Of a stretch of DNA of 64,000 nt, positions 1 to 11,396 are shown piece after piece. Both the position numbers and the translations under genes were made by a program. The stretch is from Trachythela sp. YZ-2020. Its lineage: Eukaryota > Cnidaria > Anthozoa > Malacalcyonacea > Clavulariidae. How positions within the stretch are numbered: the first letter of the stretch is position 1; each line of letters starts with the position of its first letter. The stretch is taken from the NCBI GenBank assembly GCA_016169945.1, contig JADLSH010000014.1:186001-250000 (forward strand), given 5' to 3'. Below the pieces are notes generated by a model. That model was not told where the DNA came from, did not search any database, and was given only the letters and a program-made list of their open reading frames with translations.

Positions 1-217
1 TTAAATACGATTATCAAACTCACTAATAATTCATGAAGAAAATTCAAAATAAATAAATATTTAATCAATGTCTTTAAATCAGATACAGATTTCGTCTTGA
101 TTAACATAACCTTTTCGTTCAATTTTCTCAGCTAAAACAGCTTATATCTTTAAAATAGTCGATAAACATGGACATTTATATGTATGCGTTTGATAAGTAC
201 GATAAATATTCGCAATC
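1..217. other. AT-rich sequence, nothing recognised
   Basis: No open frame, repeat or splice-bounded exon could be supported here. Confidence 0.4.
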
Positions 218-279
218 CGATCTTTATCTGATATACAACGCTCGCCTTCCGTTCGAGTTTGTATATCAGATAAAGATCG
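218..279. repeat. Perfect 21-bp inverted repeat (hairpin)
   Basis: Arms at 218-238 and 259-279 are exact reverse complements, starting cgatctttatctgatataca, around a 20-base loop. It resembles the core of a small foldback element, but no target duplication or second copy was seen. Confidence 0.75.
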
Positions 280-950
280 ACTGCTCATGTTTTATCTATT
301 ATCTAGCAGTTGCAGCAGTGTTTTTTAGAAGGCATTAGTGCAAAAGATGGGTGCAGGTAAAAATAGATTTCAATTAAACAATGTGCATTTCCAGCCATCG
401 AGTGAAACTTTATAGGTGTACAAAAAAAATTACTGCATCTCCGAATATCGCCTCCCCCCCCCCATCACTTTTCTAATGGTCCGTCCCTAACGGAAGGTGG
501 AATATAAAAGGTAAAATCATCTGCTGTTGTCTTGAGTAAATGAAATGCAAAACAGTTGCTATGACTACCAACATATACCTATTTGCTATATTGATTTCAG
601 ATAGAGCAAGCTTAGTTACCTTTGACTCTCAACTGCATGTAATATTACAAGTTTTGCATATTTGAATAATCATCTCATGACTTATGTCGTTAATTGAACT
701 AATATCAACCTCTCCTTTTGTGATAATTTGATGTACCATGGCAGGGTCACCTGTTGACAAGATTAACACATAGTACTTATTTATTTTGAAACAACAAAAA
801 AACTAATGACAACAAACCCTACTCATTTATGCTGAAGATTGCGAATTACGCCCTATATTCTGTTGACAAGCGACATCGTATGGCGTCACATGCAGGACAA
901 AGACAGAGTAAGATGCATTGTGCATGGCTTAATGTGTTTAACATGACTCG
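280..950. other. AT-rich sequence, nothing recognised
   Basis: Contains a C-run near 456-467. No exon, repeat or RNA gene could be supported. Confidence 0.4.
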
Positions 951-1277
951 CTACATGTTTTGAAATACTGAAAATTTATGTGGGTAACTAACGGCAATAT
1001 TATCATTGAAGTCTAACTCAGTCTCATTCAGCTCACCATTTGGTTGTTGATTTTCTCTGAGGTAAACACTTTTCTTTTCATTCTCTGTGTTGTATAAGAC
1101 TGGGCCTACAAGTGCTGGAGCCATTATTGGAGGAATTGAGGAGACCGAGACTTCAAATTTTTCCGCACATCGAGTTAGGACTGTCCTTTCCAACCACCTC
1201 CTCTTTAGCCTCTGTTGGAAATCATGAGGGGTTACGAGGGAACGTTGGGTGTTGCTGACATCTTTAACATGTTCGAT
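951..1277 (-). CDS. Probable terminal exon of an unrecognised minus-strand gene
   Basis: On the minus strand a good acceptor (pyrimidine-rich tract then cag at 1278-1280) opens a frame that runs about 108 codons to a stop at 951-953. The peptide begins IEHVKDV, has a basic stretch around residues 25-31 (RLKRRWLE) and an acidic, Asn-rich end. I recognise no domain. The frame also continues upstream of the acceptor to 1433, so a longer exon is possible. It lies downstream, in the same orientation, of the exon at 3711-3847 and the Cys/His-rich block at 5343-6399, so the three may be one gene. That linkage is inference. Confidence 0.4.
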   Translation of the reverse strand: MEHVKDVSNTQRSLVTPHDFQQRLKRRWLERTVLTRCAEKFEVSVSSIPPIMAPALVGPVLYNTENEKKSVYLRENQQPNGELNETELDFNDNIAVSYPHKFSVFQNM

Positions 1278-1433
1278 CTGATAAAGTAAGAACAATTTTA
1301 AGCTTAATAATACTACATTTTTAACGTTTTTTTCTCCACATGAGAACAGCTTTGCAGTTTTCAGCAAAGTGCACTCCTTTAAATCCAGTTCCGTATACAT
1401 GCATGGTTTCTTGCCCCACATTTTTGCCGTCAA

Positions 1434-2539
1434 GCATAGTTAGGTGGAGGCAATAAACATCCCCGGTATTCTTGAATTAACCTACTGCATCTAACAAACA
1501 GCCTATCGTACGAATAACAATCCTGGCTTTATGGGGTCCCACCCACTTCACACATTTATATTTTAGTTATGTTGAATATTTCTTTCAATTGTTGGACGCA
1601 TTTGTTTTCAACTTATGACATGAAGTTATCAATAAGTTATTGGAGTACTAATGTTCAAACGCGATTCTCAAAACACTAATTTATGTGATAAATCATGAGA
1701 AAAACTCCAAGGAAATCAGCTAGCGAGGCGTAATTTGGAAAAGTGATAATAAACGCTCATTTTTATAAAATACTGACTTGTTTGAGAAGTTATATATAAT
1801 TAATACACTCGAAACCGTCAATTTAATATATCATTTCCAAACACTTGCCTCGTTTTCTCCCTATATATTTGGAAATGACATGAAATACTATGACTGTGTC
1901 TATATGGTATGAAATGATTAGAAATTAACATGTTGACTATCATTATCAATTGACCGTACTTAGTTGTTTGTGCGGCAGTTTTTTGCGTTGCCATCTCCAA
2001 GTACCACCTCAGGACAAATCCCGCAAATTCCACAAATGGGGGTGTCCAAATCTCACTCAGTCAAAGCTTCAAAACCATAATAGCCATTGTAAAGCATTTT
2101 TGCCAAATAGTTTAGCTGGTTTTCTGTGGGAAGGTTCTGGCCTAAAAAAAAGAACACTGATATAGAAATAACGTATAAATATTAGCATTCAAAAGGTTCT
2201 GTCGGATGTATTAACAACCTAAATTTAATACAAACCTGATCGCAATCTTAAGAATATCGCAATGATAAGAATCATAATCGGAATTCCGGATGCTGGAGTC
2301 GGAGTATGACGCCATAAATATAGAAAACACGGAGTTTCAGCTTGGCCTTCCACGCGCGGGCGAGTAACATACTTGTCCGGAATTTTGCAGGCTGCACGTT
2401 TGGGAAAATATCTTAACTGGCCCAGTCTCCCATGCTTCTGAAATGAATCCCAGTCAATCTGAAAGCCCCGACAAACTACCACCCTAGAATAGACAGGCGG
2501 AAGCGAAAAGGCCAAGGAACTAATATAGGCTGATTGAGT
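1434..2539. other. No supported gene
   Basis: Short frames on both strands (1818-2033, 1950-2165, 2225-2515) overlap each other, lack splice context and show no family resemblance. Nothing else was recognised. Confidence 0.35.
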
Positions 2540-3310
2540 TTAAAATATTAAAAACAGAATCTGACGTTAAAGAAAAATGAGAAACACGGATTCATATGGA
2601 AAATACGGAATCTGACGTAAAAAAGATTGGAAGACACAGACTTTAAAGTATTGTCAGCGGGAAATATGGAAAAATATGGCGTAAATATGAGCCTGAACAT
2701 ACCTTCAAATTTCGGTCGTTTCAAAAGGCGAGCTACTGTATTGTAATGGCTAATGCTTCATACAACTAAAATCAACGGGGAAATATGTGCAAGGTGTGAA
2801 CATCAACAACACAAACAATTGTAGTTTGAATAAAGTTCGACTTTTTTAGGCTTGTTTTTCAATAATGCTCTATACACGGTTAATAAGAGTGTAACAATTT
2901 GCACAACATACAAGTAACAAGGGAATTTCGACGCAGTCGTATGACTGGTTTTACGCAATTTTTTCCCCGAATATATCAGTCTTGAGCGCTTAAATATATT
3001 TTAGACCGTATAAAGCATTAACTGCTTTACAGCACAAGCTTTGTAAAACCGAAATTATAAAGATAATATTCATGCTCGTATTTATGCCAGGCTCCAAGTT
3101 CTCCATTTTTTTACGTTGACACTACGTCATATATAGACTCCATATTTTCCAATCTTTTGCCTTCAGACTCCGCGTTTTCCATATGATTCCATGTTTTCCA
3201 TATTTTGTCTGACGTCAAACGACGTGTTTTCCATTGACTCCATGTTTTTTAATGTCCTTAAACTCCATGTTTTCCATATTAATTACCATATTAATTTCCA
3301 AGTCACCATT
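2540..3310. repeat. Imperfect inverted repeat, possible decayed DNA element
   Basis: The segment at about 2540-2705 and the reverse complement of about 3065-3310 share a run of related words (atggaaaa, gattggaa, gagcctg, tctgacgt) in the same order, so they are diverged inverted arms around a 0.36-kb centre. The arms themselves repeat an xxggaaaatatgg-like word. No protein or target duplication was identified. Confidence 0.4.
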
Positions 3311-3710
3311 TGACCAAAGTATAATAAGCCCGTTCACACAAGACCTGAAAGTCCCTAATGTCACTAAGACGTTCTTATTCACACCGAGTGAGATGTTAGG
3401 ACAAAAGTGCCAGACAGCCTGAGCCTTAGGGAGCATAAAAACTTAACATGAAACTGTAACATTGAAAGGTGGTAAGCTCACATTCAAACACACGGAAACT
3501 TGGCGATACCTATAGACATGCGCGCTTCCTCCCTCATGTAACGGCCGCCACAACAAAATATGGCAGGAAGGCGAACTTTTAGTGATTGAAGAAAGATATC
3601 GACATGGACATGGTGTTGCACAGCCATTTGCCCCGGCGCATGTATACGTTCATGTAGTTCATGGCAGCCAGGTAAACGTTTATGGGAATTACGATCAACT
3701 CAGAACTAAC

Positions 3711-3847
3711 CTGCAGTGCCTTTAACTTAAGGGATTCCAGCTTGGCTTCCATGATATTGGTAGGTGGATGTCCACGTTTGAAAAACGATCTCATTTCCAG
3801 CAAAATGTCCAAAGAAACCAATATTTTATCAGCTATGTTAAATAGTC
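3711..3847 (-). CDS. Internal exon of an unrecognised minus-strand gene
   Basis: Reading minus, a strong acceptor (tttccttag ending at 3848) and a donor (gttagt beginning at 3710) bound a 137-base exon that is fully open. The peptide contains VSLDILLEMRSFFKRG followed by a Lys/Leu-rich helix-like end. Splice sites and codon-like composition support a real exon, intact or decayed. It lies between the Cys/His-rich block at 5343-6399 and the terminal exon at 951-1277 in the same orientation. Product unknown. Confidence 0.5.
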
Positions 3848-4216
3848 CTAAGGAAAAATAAATAATATATAGATTTTTGCAAGAATGTGCTTGTAAACTA
3901 AATGATGTCGCTGTTATAATATCGAAAAATGTTTCTTTCCTTTCAAAACTAGTAATGGACTCGTCTCTAGTCTCTCTAGCCTTAGGCCCTAGCTAACACA
4001 TGAACGCTATAGATTCCTTTTCCTTAAAAAGAATCTACTTTACCACCAATTTTCAATTATAAGAATAGTGAGGCTGAAATTAGTAGCATTATTATTACCA
4101 TTAATTTTAAGAATATATTGGATTATTATGCATTACTGATGCCATCTTGATTATGATTGGCTAAAAACCTACAGATAACTCTCTAAAGGCCCTTGCATTT
4201 ATAAATGCATAATAAA
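3848..4216. other. Intron-like AT-rich sequence
   Basis: Nothing beyond the flanking exon's acceptor was recognised. Confidence 0.35.
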
Positions 4217-4355
4217 ACAATTATTGAATTCGGTTTTCGCATGATATCGGGAATTATCGAGCCTCAGTTTGCGTTATCCGCCGCTTCGCTTCGGCAGATA
4301 ACGCAAACTTCGGCTCGATAATTCTCAATATGCTCAAGCTCATCCAATAATTGTT
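4217..4355. repeat. Palindromic MITE
   Basis: The ends match as inverted repeats (aacaattattg outside, gaattatcgagcc inside). The arms continue through gtttgcgttatc to a short GC-richer loop near 4282-4300. The whole segment folds into one long hairpin, as in a non-autonomous foldback element. Confidence 0.7.
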
Positions 4356-4907
4356 AATTAATGATTGTACATTTGACTATTGCATGTGACAACCGTAACT
4401 GAAATATAGCTGTACTTCTGTAGGTACTTTTGTACCATGAGTAAGATCATTGAGATCGAATAGACTTTCTCAAAATTCTATGAGAACGAAGATAAACTGT
4501 CCCTCGCTTTACAACTTATAAATTATAGTTCAATTATGCAAATATCGATGCATGCATAGCCATATATTGGCATAGGTGTTATGAGTTGCAGTTAGAGCTA
4601 GGTTAGGAACTCGTAAACTTTGTAATGGGAAACAGAATAGATAAACGTTTTGAAACTTCTATAGCTATGAATTTGTGTAACCCCGAAAATAGAGTATGCA
4701 TGCTCACAAAAATTGCCCTGTACGTGACGTTGGCACCCTTTGCACCATAGCCATATGCATGCATTGCCTTTCTTTATCTGCATTCCTGTAAACATGGATT
4801 ATATCTTATTGGATTCTTCTGAGCCCAATATGGCAAAATATTAAGTCGAGACTTCAATATTGGACGAGACCGAAAGCGACTTAAATTTTCCAAATCCTTT
4901 TATTTGC
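4356..4907. other. No supported gene
   Basis: A short minus-strand frame (4598-4795) has no recognisable content. Nothing else was seen. Confidence 0.35.
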
Positions 4908-4944
4908 TTTACTTTACTTTACTTTACTTTACTTTACTTTACTT
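4908..4944. repeat. Microsatellite (TTTAC)n
   Basis: About seven uninterrupted copies of a five-base unit. Confidence 0.9.
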
Positions 4945-5342
4945 CGCCATAGCGTTTTTGTTTTTTTTGTAAAAAAGCAAGTTAAACATCGCAATATGTC
5001 GGACAGGCACGTGACCGTATTGAAGACATGATTGGTCATGATTGGTCTTATATTTTTATCTGTCCGTGTATCTGTATATAGTTTAATATAGTATAATATG
5101 TATATCTATGTTTTATAGTAGGACCTTCCTGAAAACCACCTATTTGGTGAGTGGAGCTTTCCTACTCAAACATTGTTATAAATTAAATAAATAAATCGTA
5201 TGTGAAAGAATGTGAGAGTACGTATAATATAAAACTCACCTATTTGAGCGGATTTCGACTGACGCATTGCCTTGCATAGTGAATTGCTGCACAATTTGAC
5301 AAATAATTTTACTCTTTTAAATGGGTTCAGTTCTGTTAAAAG

Positions 5343-6399
5343 CTAAGCATTGTCTTTACCATTTTGACCGGGATGTTGTCGTGATGCTGTAAGTGGAGAC
5401 TGGCAAAATAAACAGATAACTTCAGCAGGCTCGTAGGAGTCTGGCCAACCCGTCCCAACGTCTAGAATGGAAGCAGCATCTCTTTTTGAAATAGCTTGAA
5501 TAAGTGAAGATGGAATTTCGTACGGCAGGGATAAACTCACAGCAACATCTACTGTAATTTGTCTTGACAAAGGTGAAAGGTGTGCCACCGTCGACAGTGT
5601 CAGTGCCGATTTCCGAATTCCGATGTTCGGCCGTAGACGTTGTACACGAGCTCTGGTTGGGCTCGGCTTCTGGGCTCTGATTATGTGCTCTGTCATCATG
5701 CTTATACAGGAAACAATAAAGTAAATGCAAGTGTTGACAGGTCGAGCGAATCTTTTTGTTTCGAATTGCTAACAAACGTGCGGCAATTTTACTCGTGCAC
5801 TTGTATAATCTATTTGCTTCTGAAATAATCTGAACATGACAGTATCCCATTGTGTTTGTTGACGTAGGTTGTCCGAAAACTACTAAGGACGAATCCGTGA
5901 CACGAGTAACTGAAGGATGGTTTTCCGGAATGCACTTTAGTAGGTCGGTTAACAATGCCTTTGCAGATAGATCTCCCGATTATGCGGCTATACTTTCTTC
6001 GTTAAGATGATAAACAACCAAATGATTGTTAGAAGGGAATTGTTCGATCGCATTGACATGTTTGCACTTACATTTTTCAAGCTCTCCAGTACTTTACAAT
6101 ACTTTACAATCTTTGTGCAGACATATCGTGTTTTTACCTTCTTTAATGACAAAACATCGATCGTCCTTTGTACTGGTCTTCACCGAGTAAATTCCTTGGC
6201 TGATGCGAACAACTTCAGGATTACATCTTTTTGCACGTTTGACGTTTTTTGGTTGAAACGTACCACCTAAATTAAAACTACAACTCGAATATTTCTCTGT
6301 TTTGTATCGACAAGCATATGGCTCTCCACAGTTTGAATACGTTCCTTTTCCTCGCTTACTATTAGAATTCGTAGATATGTTCTTGTTTTGATCCATCAC
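5343..6399 (-). pseudogene. Decayed Cys/His-rich transposon-type gene, N-terminal part
   Basis: Two minus-strand frames, 5422-5955 and 6094-6399, plus a third at 5343-5699, read as successive pieces of one protein separated by stops and at least one frameshift. The 6399 end carries Cys pairs and a CLHKDCK motif. A stop at 6094-6096 follows within a direct duplication of ctttacaata, and the same frame continues with a Cys/His motif (KCKCKHV, SWIM-like) at about 6065. The next piece has VTDSSLVVFG and GYCHV, and the 5343 end has a CLFCQSPL motif followed by HPGQ. I recall this Cys-motif order from cnidarian transposon-type proteins, possibly KDZ-like, but cannot confirm the family. The breaks make it a pseudogene unless the assembly is wrong. 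Confidence 0.5.
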
Positions 6400-6669
6400 T
6401 GTTTACGACTACCAAGTATTATCTTATTATATATGCTTATATTATTAGGTTTGTTTCCATTCATCATACGTACGTAGTCTAAGATACTTTGGAAATCGTA
6501 ATGTTTGCTTGATTTCCAAATCAAAACACGTGTCATAGACTTCATAACAAGTAAAATACTTTCTTATTCCCTATTGTACGTCTTATAGAAAATAATCTAT
6601 TTCCGAAGTGAGCTAAGTCCTAATAAGATGGTGGGTAAGAGGTTATACAATGACTTTTCTTTTCTGTTC

Positions 6670-7150
6670 GTTTATCTTGGCCAAGGGCGAAAATCCATCT
6701 CAAAATGTGAGAGGGGCGGGGTGGAGCCTGCTAATAGTTACGGAAGCATGTATAACACGTTTAACGTTTTCAGGCCGGCATATCCGCGTCATTTATATAC
6801 ATTTCCTGACAGGAGTGTAACTTGGGTCTAAGAATTAGGATTGTGAGTTTGTTTTGCCAGGCGAAATGGCGTGATAAAGGGGCAAGCCAAAACCTAAATT
6901 GTCTATTGAGGCCTCATGGCGCTAGGACGAGGGCACTATAGAGGGTACGCGCGTATGCTCGCCCAGAAAATGTTGAAATCTAGAGTCTCTGAAACGCCAT
7001 TTCATGCACTTTGGAGGAAGACTTTACAGAATTCTGATTTTGAGAACATCTCGTATAAATAAAACTGTAAAAGGTAAGAAGATAATTATATATTGATTCC
7101 CCTCTGCCCAAAAAGTAGGGGGGGGGGGGGATTCGCCCGCTCAATTTTCC
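6670..7150 (+). repeat. Dispersed repeat, copy 1
   Basis: This segment reappears in reverse orientation at about 50165-50675. Shared words include tagagtctctgaaa/agatactctagat, ttgaaatctaga, gactttacagaattctga and a poly-G/poly-C run (7119-7132). It has no coding capacity and is probably a non-autonomous element; the copy at 50 kb is bounded by an array unit lacking it. Confidence 0.7.
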
Positions 7151-7818
7151 CGCAGGATTGACGCCCTTGATCTTGGCAGGCATCTTGGTAAATGCAAATT
7201 TGTTCGAATTTCAGTAGGTCTATTCAAAGCAAACAAACATTACGTACCACACTGCATACATACAAGCTCCACTTAAAATTTCGGTCACCATGCATCTAAA
7301 TTATCATTCCCGTTTAATCTTGTATTTAGTTGACACCCTTTCATACATATTAATTATAAGAGTATAGCCTGTCAAACGTGAAAGTACTAAATTTCCTCAA
7401 TTAATTACTCTTAATTGTTAAATGCACTGTATTGTCGAGTTATTCACGGATAACCTGGTTTATTTTTGATATCTTTTCGAATAACACAGGTCACAGGGAC
7501 TTCGTTTTTTTGTGGTTATTGGTACAACATATTGTGTGGATTCCGATGGTAGCTCCCAAATATTTGGTGATTTTAGCCTAAAACTATTGGGTCAACTGTT
7601 GACGTTTGAACTAGAAAAGTATGGATACTGGGTTTGTGTTTGTACTTCAAATACTCTTTCAAAGTTGGAAACAAAGTAAGTGCCAACCTGACGTTTTTTA
7701 ATAATTTTAATCAAATTGTCTATAAAAAAACGGTGAAATCCAATATTTTAATTTCCTGATTTCTTTAGTTAACTTTTCAATTTGCAGGGTTTAGTTTTAC
7801 GTTTAACTTTTCATGCAA
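7151..7818. other. No supported gene
   Basis: AT-rich. No repeat or exon recognised. Confidence 0.35.
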
Positions 7819-7886
7819 TTTTTGTGTCTGCGTAGCAGATATAATGCTATCGACTTGTTAATGTTTATGTTAATGTTTATGTTAAT

Positions 7887-7945
7887 GTTAGCTGTTAGCT
7901 GTTAGCTGTTAGCTGTTAGCTGTTAGCTGTTAGCTGTTAGCTGTT
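7887..7945. repeat. 7-bp minisatellite (GTTAGCT)n
   Basis: About eight tandem copies of gttagct, preceded by alternating gttaat/gttta words. The same place in units B and C has only one or two copies, so the expansion is specific to unit A. Confidence 0.9.
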
Positions 7946-8117
7946 AGTGTTAGCTTGTAGCCATTCAGCGACGAGCTTATATCAGCCAATCAGCGATTAG
8001 CTTACAAATCGACCATTGATGTTGATTATTTCAAGATGGCGGACTACTGAAGGGCGAAAATTGTAAAAATTATGCATCAAACCAACGATCATTTTAATTT
8101 TGTATATTGTTTTGAAC

Positions 8118-8245
8118 ATGACAAGAGTCGAGGGAGTATTGGAAGTGGTTGATCGTGTTTTATACGCTGTGAAAATGATTCGCCACCTGCTAATATCGTT
8201 TACTTGACCTGCTATATATCAATATCATTTGAACCAGGAAATAAG
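8118..8245 (+). pseudogene. Degenerate copy of the first exon at 17128
   Basis: Starts at the equivalent ATG and ends at the same donor (aag|gtaagcc), but it is four bases shorter than the 132-base intact copy and goes out of frame after about 15 codons, reaching a TGA. It is the unit A paralogue of exon 1 of the PHD-finger gene and cannot encode the same peptide. Confidence 0.65.
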
Positions 8246-9236
8246 GTAAGCCTTTTTAAATATTGTACGAATATCCTGCATTATTCGAGCTTCTATTTCG
8301 ACAAAGTTAACTCATAAAAGTGTTAAAATAATGCAATATTTATTCTCAACACTATTTGTGTAAAAATCGAATTGTCATTTCGATAGTCAATAGCTATCAC
8401 CTTATACTTTTAAAATTTTTAATTGGTAAAAAGATATAAGCACAGTTTGGCATTTATTTCCCAAACTGCTGTGACTAGGGGACAAAAATAGTTGATGGTA
8501 TGTAATATTTATATGTGGTGTGTCTTTTTAAATATTGTACGAATATCCTGCATTATTCGAGCTTCTATTTCGACTACAAAGTTCACTCATAAAAGTGTTA
8601 AAATAATGCAATATTTATTCTCAACACTGTTTGTGTCAAAATCGTCAAATCGAATTGTCATTTCGATAGTCAACATCACCTTATACTTTTGAGAATTTTG
8701 ATTGGTATAAAGATATAAGCACAGTTTGGCATTTCTTTCCCAAACTGCTGTGACCAGGGGGACGAAACGAGTTGATTGTATGTAATATTTATATGTGATT
8801 GTGGTGTGCCTTTTTAGATATTGTACGAATATCCTGCATTATTGGAGCTTCTATTTCGACAAAGTTCACTCATAAAAGTGTTAAAATAATGCCATATTTA
8901 TTCTCAACACCATTTGGGTCAAATCGACAATAGTTTATGGTCATTGTTTCTCATTTCAATAGTCAACATCACATTTCAACAAAGTTCACTCACAAAAGCG
9001 TTAATATAAAGCCATATTTATTTTCAACACTATTTGGGTCAAATCGACAATAGTTCATGGTCATTGTTTGTCATTTCAATCGTCAACATCATCTTATATT
9101 AAATTTACTTTTGATATTTGATTGGTATAAAGATATAAGCACAGTTTGGCATTTCTTTCCCAAACTGTTGTGACTAGAGGACTAAATGAGTTGATGGTAT
9201 GTAATATTTATATGTGGTGTGTAAATAGTGCTGCTA

Positions 9237-9240
9237 AAAT
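9237..9240. other. Target-site duplication (left), aaat
   Basis: The four bases before the left LTR equal 14571-14574 after the right LTR. The empty site in unit C (gctagcataacc near 17978) matches the joined flanks (gctaaaataacc) with one copy of the four bases. Confidence 0.85.
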
Positions 9241-9450
9241 TGTAACGTGTATACAATATGTAATGTGAAACCGATGTGGTTTCCGGACAGTGGATGATCT
9301 AGACAATGACTTGAGCCGATGACGAGAGAGTGAACGCGCACCTCAGAGCGAGAGGGTCGCACATGAAAGGCTGTAGCCTCTGTAATATAACTAGGAAATA
9401 AAGAGTTTAAAACCGAGTTCGTGAAGTCTATTGAGTATCGGCACGCTACA
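9241..9450 (+). repeat. Left LTR of the gypsy element
   Basis: 210 bp beginning tgtaacgtgt and ending gcacgctaca. It contains aataaa at 9400-9405, a likely polyadenylation signal. No difference from 14361-14570 was found by eye. Confidence 0.95.
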
Positions 9451-9451
9451 A

Positions 9452-9468
9452 TTGGTGGCAGCGGTAAA
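9452..9468 (+). promoter_or_regulatory. Primer-binding site
   Basis: ttggtggcagcggtaaa follows the LTR by one base. TGG plus the next bases complement a tRNA 3' end of the form ...CCGCTGCCACCA. I do not assign the tRNA. Confidence 0.6.
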
Positions 9469-9483
9469 ACAAAAAACGAAATC

Positions 9484-10350
9484 ATGTCAACGAGCATTCT
9501 GCCAACAAAATTCGACGGAGACGACGTTGTCGCCTGGCTAAGAGAGTTTGATGCATGTGCTGTAGCCAATGGTTGGAAAGACGACGACAAGATCAAGAAA
9601 TTGCCTGCGTTTCTCCGTGGCCGCGCGTCTAGTCATCTCTACGCCATTCCTGCCGAGGAGAGAGCCACATACGACGCCGCGACGAAGCGCTTGAAACAAG
9701 CCCTGTGCCCACCAGTCGAGAGGGAAAATTATTATGCCAAGTTTGAGGCCCGAATGCTTCGGAGCGGTGAAGACCCATCAGTTTTCAAGTGGGAGCTGGA
9801 ACAACTTCTGGAAAAAGCCGACCCAACGCTCGGTGACGAAGCCACATCTGCACTTTTGTCGCGCCAATTTATGCGTGGTCTACCCAAACCAATGAGAGGG
9901 AAGCTTTTGGCTCATAACCCCACACCAAACGTGAACGAAATGCTAGGCTTTGTTTAGCGTTATCGTGCGATTGAAGAACACGACTCATCCTTTACAACCA
10001 ACGCCAGCTCCGCAACACCCAAACCGAACGCCGACATGGACCAACTCGTGGGTCTCATGAACGAACTTGCCACTCGACAGAAGGCGCTCGAAGATCAGAT
10101 GGCCACTTCAGAACAGTTCTATGCCGCCGCAGTTAACCAACCTATAAATAGACAGCGATCGAAAGCTACATGTTTTCAATGTGGAAAACCAGGTCACCTT
10201 GCTCGTGATTGCCGCAGTCCACGCCAACGTCAAAACCATTCCAATGTACGGTGCTATGAATGTCAAATATATGGACATTTTGCTCGCGATTGTGGAAACT
10301 ATGCACCTTTAAACTTCCAAGGGGCGTCTCGAGGAACTACAGGCCGGTAG
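9484..10350 (+). pseudogene. gag: gag of the gypsy element (one in-frame stop)
   Basis: Capsid-like N-terminal half followed by two CCHC zinc knuckles: CFQCGKPGHLARDC and CYECQIYGHFARDC, near 10168-10209 and 10252-10293. These bind genomic RNA during packaging. The ATG at 9484 was chosen because the capsid-like sequence starts there. A single TAG at 9955-9957 splits the frame; the same frame resumes and runs to a stop at 10348-10350, so the break is one codon. Readthrough is possible but unproven; CAG to TAG mutation is the simpler reading. Confidence 0.85.
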
Positions 10351-10778
10351 ACAGCCCCGAAACAAGTAAGCACTGTGACTCTCTTAATGCTAATAGTACT
10401 AATGTTTGTAATGAGAGCTTGCCTGCACACCCATTCGTAACATGTTTCATTGACGGTGTACCGGTCAATGCTCTTCTAGATACTGGATCAATGAAGTCTT
10501 TTATTAATGATAACATTCATAATATTCTCGATTTTGACTGTATTCTATTAGATAAATCGCAATCACAGCGTTGCACTTCAATTACAGGTGGTGAATTAGA
10601 TATTCAAGGCAACATTGTGACAAGTGTCACTTTTCCTCATTCTCAACGTAAATATAATAGTTGTTTTCTTGTAAGTAGTAATATACCCTACGATTGTGTT
10701 TTGGGATGGGACTTTATTACGCAGCACAAATTAGGTATTCAAGGGATTTTCGGGAGGTCGTCAGTAGTTTTCAGTTAG
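10260..10778 (+). pseudogene. Aspartic protease region of gypsy pol
   Basis: The frame overlaps the end of gag by 91 bases in a different frame, as expected if pol is reached by frameshifting. It has the retropepsin motif LLDTGS with active-site Asp near 10478 and the later ILGWDF-like VLGWDFI. A TAG at 10776-10778 ends it, but the same frame resumes immediately and extends to 11396, so this is another one-codon break. Confidence 0.8.
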
Positions 10779-11396
10779 TGGGCCCTATGGAAATTCCCAT
10801 TACATGCGGAGCATCCAACAATGAAGGTACAGTCGAGCGGAGTTGTGATCACAGAGGCAAATCCGCCTGTTGCTTCCCCCGATGACTCGAGTAAAACCAC
10901 TGAAACAAGCATGCTTCTTGTCCAATCTCAGTTGAAAGGTGTTAACAAAGTTATTCTTCCTAAGGGCATTGCAATTCCGGCTCGATCGGAAATAATAATT
11001 GACGGTAAGGTGCTGGTGAAAAACATTTCACAGGTTGGTATGATATCAGGTAGTCAATCAGATAGTGTTAGACATTTAAAAGGCTTGCATGTAGCTCATT
11101 TAGTTGTTACTCCTGTAGGTAAAATAGTGCCAATTCGAATAGCTAACACTACGGACAACGAAATTGAATTACCACAAGGTTGTAAATTGGCGGAATTTTG
11201 TCCTCTAGTCGAGAAAGAGACCGTTGCTAACAACAACGATCCGGTTAACTGTAATGCCGTCAAAGCAGATCACGTGGCGTCAAAAATTGATTCTAGTCTA
11301 GACCCGGGTTTAAGTAATTCTGAAAAACAACAAGTGAAACGAGTGTTAGAAGAGTTTGAGGAACTTTTAGCGGTGAAATTAGCAAAACAAACGTAG
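10779..11396 (+). pseudogene. gypsy pol linker between protease and reverse transcriptase
   Basis: Same frame as the protease segment; the ORF from 10821 encodes the spacer seen between protease and RT in Ty3/gypsy polyproteins, with an RxEI-type segment and an acidic EEFEELL stretch. It ends at TAG 11394-11396. The continuation (NVAQHKIDTGD) is in another frame, so a one- or two-base indel lies in the A-rich run near 11380-11390. Confidence 0.7.

Noticed and set aside
9234..9596. 120-codon minus-strand frame over the left LTR
   Set aside because: Antisense of LTR and gag; no independent evidence.
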